Shown: in pieces, positions 5,234 to 5,553 of the stretch
How the letters are laid out: each line of letters opens with the position of its first letter
Position numbering within the stretch: the first letter of the stretch is position 1
NCBI GenBank assembly: GCA_016212845.1
Contig: JACRDR010000474.1
Location: forward strand, 1-5,553
Source: Elusimicrobiota bacterium
Lineage (GTDB): Bacteria; Elusimicrobiota; Elusimicrobia; UBA1565; JACRDR01
Direction of reading: 5' to 3'
DNA length: 5,553 bases
Made by a program: the position numbers and the translations under genes
The notes under the pieces: generated by a model
Databases searched by the model: none
Told to the model about the DNA's origin: nothing
What the model saw: only the letters and a program-made list of their open reading frames with translations

Positions 5234-5262
5234 TTGCATACTAAAACACGGTTATGTATGCT
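5234..5262 (+). promoter_or_regulatory. Candidate promoter of the duplicated-motif small protein
   Basis: TTGCAT (5234-5239), a 17-base spacer and TATGCT (5257-5262) lie in a local AT-rich dip right after the palindromic block. Transcription would start near 5269, giving a leader of about 44 bases. The matches are moderate (3 of 6 and 4 of 6). Confidence 0.4.
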
Positions 5263-5274
5263 CGGCGTATCCAA

Positions 5275-5293
5275 GGGATGACGTCAAAATCCC
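5275..5293 (+). other. Small leader hairpin before the ribosome binding site
   Basis: GGGAT (5275-5279) pairs with ATCCC (5289-5293) across a 9-base loop, inside the predicted leader and 4 bases before the Shine-Dalgarno. The 8-base palindrome TGACGTCA (5279-5286) lies within it. It may be an operator or an RNA hairpin; it is short enough to be chance. Confidence 0.3.
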
Positions 5294-5297
5294 TGAC

Positions 5298-5304
5298 GGA
5301 GGAA
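5298..5304 (+). promoter_or_regulatory. Shine-Dalgarno of the duplicated-motif small protein
   Basis: GGAGGAA, with GGAGG ending 10 bases before the ATG at 5313. It is one of the two strongest ribosome binding sites in the window. It fixes the start at 5313, although the frame is open further left through the palindromes. Confidence 0.75.
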
Positions 5305-5312
5305 CTTACAAC

Positions 5313-5534
5313 ATGGCGGAGAAAGTGGCGAAGGCCGGCGTGAAGCGTGAAGAGGGTTTCCTCTATTACGTCGACAAGCAAGGCGACGTGTCGCGCGCCA
5401 AGATGGCCCGCGGCGGCAAGAAGGGCGGTAAGCCGGAGAAGGTGGCGAAGGTCGGCGTGAAGAAGGAGTCCGGCTACCTGTACTACCTGGACAAGAAGGG
5501 CGACATCTCCCGGGCGAAGATGGTCAACGCCTAA
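5313..5534 (+). CDS. Small basic protein with two tandem 29-residue motifs, function unknown
   Basis: A 73-residue, Lys-rich protein of two copies of one motif: residues 3-31 (5319-5405) and 42-70 (5436-5522), joined by the 10-residue linker ARGGKKGGKP. The copies agree at 22 of 29 residues. Shared pattern: EKVAK-x-GVK, then G-[FY]-LYY-x-DK-x-GD-[VI], then SRAKM. Most changes are conservative (F/Y, V/L, V/I, R/K). At DNA level they match at 65 of 87 positions, so the duplication is not recent or is kept by selection on protein. LYYxDKxGD looks like a beta strand-turn-strand, and the excess of lysine suggests a nucleic-acid or ribosome contact; both are inference. There is no signal peptide, membrane segment or cysteine. 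I do not recognise a named family. It has its own strong ribosome binding site and probably its own promoter; 19 bases remain after the stop. Confidence 0.85.
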   Translation: MAEKVAKAGVKREEGFLYYVDKQGDVSRAKMARGGKKGGKPEKVAKVGVKKESGYLYYLDKKGDISRAKMVNA

Positions 5535-5553
5535 GCCTTACCCGTTAAAAACG

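Larger units (their letters stand above)
5038..5312. other. 275-base intergenic region
   Basis: It contains no gene I can support. From left to right it holds a pyrimidine-rich stretch ending CCCCTTTTAT (5082-5092) with only a weak stem before it, the long hairpin, the perfect 11-bp hairpin, a block of short direct repeats, and the candidate promoter and leader of the next gene. Confidence 0.8.

Noticed and set aside
5124..5312. Extension of the small repeat protein to a TTG start at 5124
   Set aside because: It would read through the palindromic block. The GGAGGAA site and candidate promoter point to the ATG at 5313.
5319..5522. CRISPR-like or recent DNA repeat in the small protein gene
   Set aside because: There are only two copies, they are in frame, and they match at 65 of 87 bases with better agreement at protein level. 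This is a coding duplication.

Overview
This is a GC-rich bacterial chromosomal window, visibly around two-thirds G+C in coding DNA. It is built around the conserved replication/translation cluster rpsF-ssb-rpsR-rplI-dnaB, which runs leftward on the minus strand. The SSB ends in an acidic DLEEVPF tip, and a divergent gene encodes an exported FecR-domain protein, which fits a Gram-negative-type bacterium. I cannot name the phylum. The gene order occurs in many bacteria, and the mix with an orphan FecR protein and an excisionase-type regulator would suit an uncultured or deep-branching lineage.

Minus strand, right to left from about 3967: rpsF (bS6), ssb, rpsR (bS18), rplI (bL9), dnaB, a class I SAM-dependent methyltransferase, and a VOC/glyoxalase-like protein cut by the left edge. 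rpsF/ssb overlap as ATGA and ssb/rpsR as TAATG, so the first three are translationally coupled. The last bases of ssb encode the SSB C-terminal tip and also hold a near-perfect Shine-Dalgarno for rpsR. The largest gap inside the cluster (75 bases, rpsR-rplI) holds a strong GC hairpin. The methyltransferase and VOC genes follow dnaB closely in the same direction and are probably passengers of the operon.

Plus strand, from 4024 rightward: an exported FecR-domain protein, a small excisionase-type (MerR-like) helix-turn-helix protein, a 275-base intergenic stretch packed with palindromes, and a 73-residue basic protein made of two copies of a 29-residue motif. The FecR and rpsF promoters are divergent and interleaved in 56 bases. 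Both -10 candidates lie only 7-8 bases from the start codon, so both mRNAs may be leaderless. The HTH gene appears to have its own promoter, with a perfect TTGACA and a 17-base spacer, whose -35 lies inside the end of the FecR gene.

The window is mostly core machinery. The less familiar parts are the duplicated-motif small protein, the palindromic element before it, and the interleaved leaderless-type promoter pair. No stretch longer than 300 bases lacks a gene. I saw no tRNA, rRNA, CRISPR array or intact transposase.
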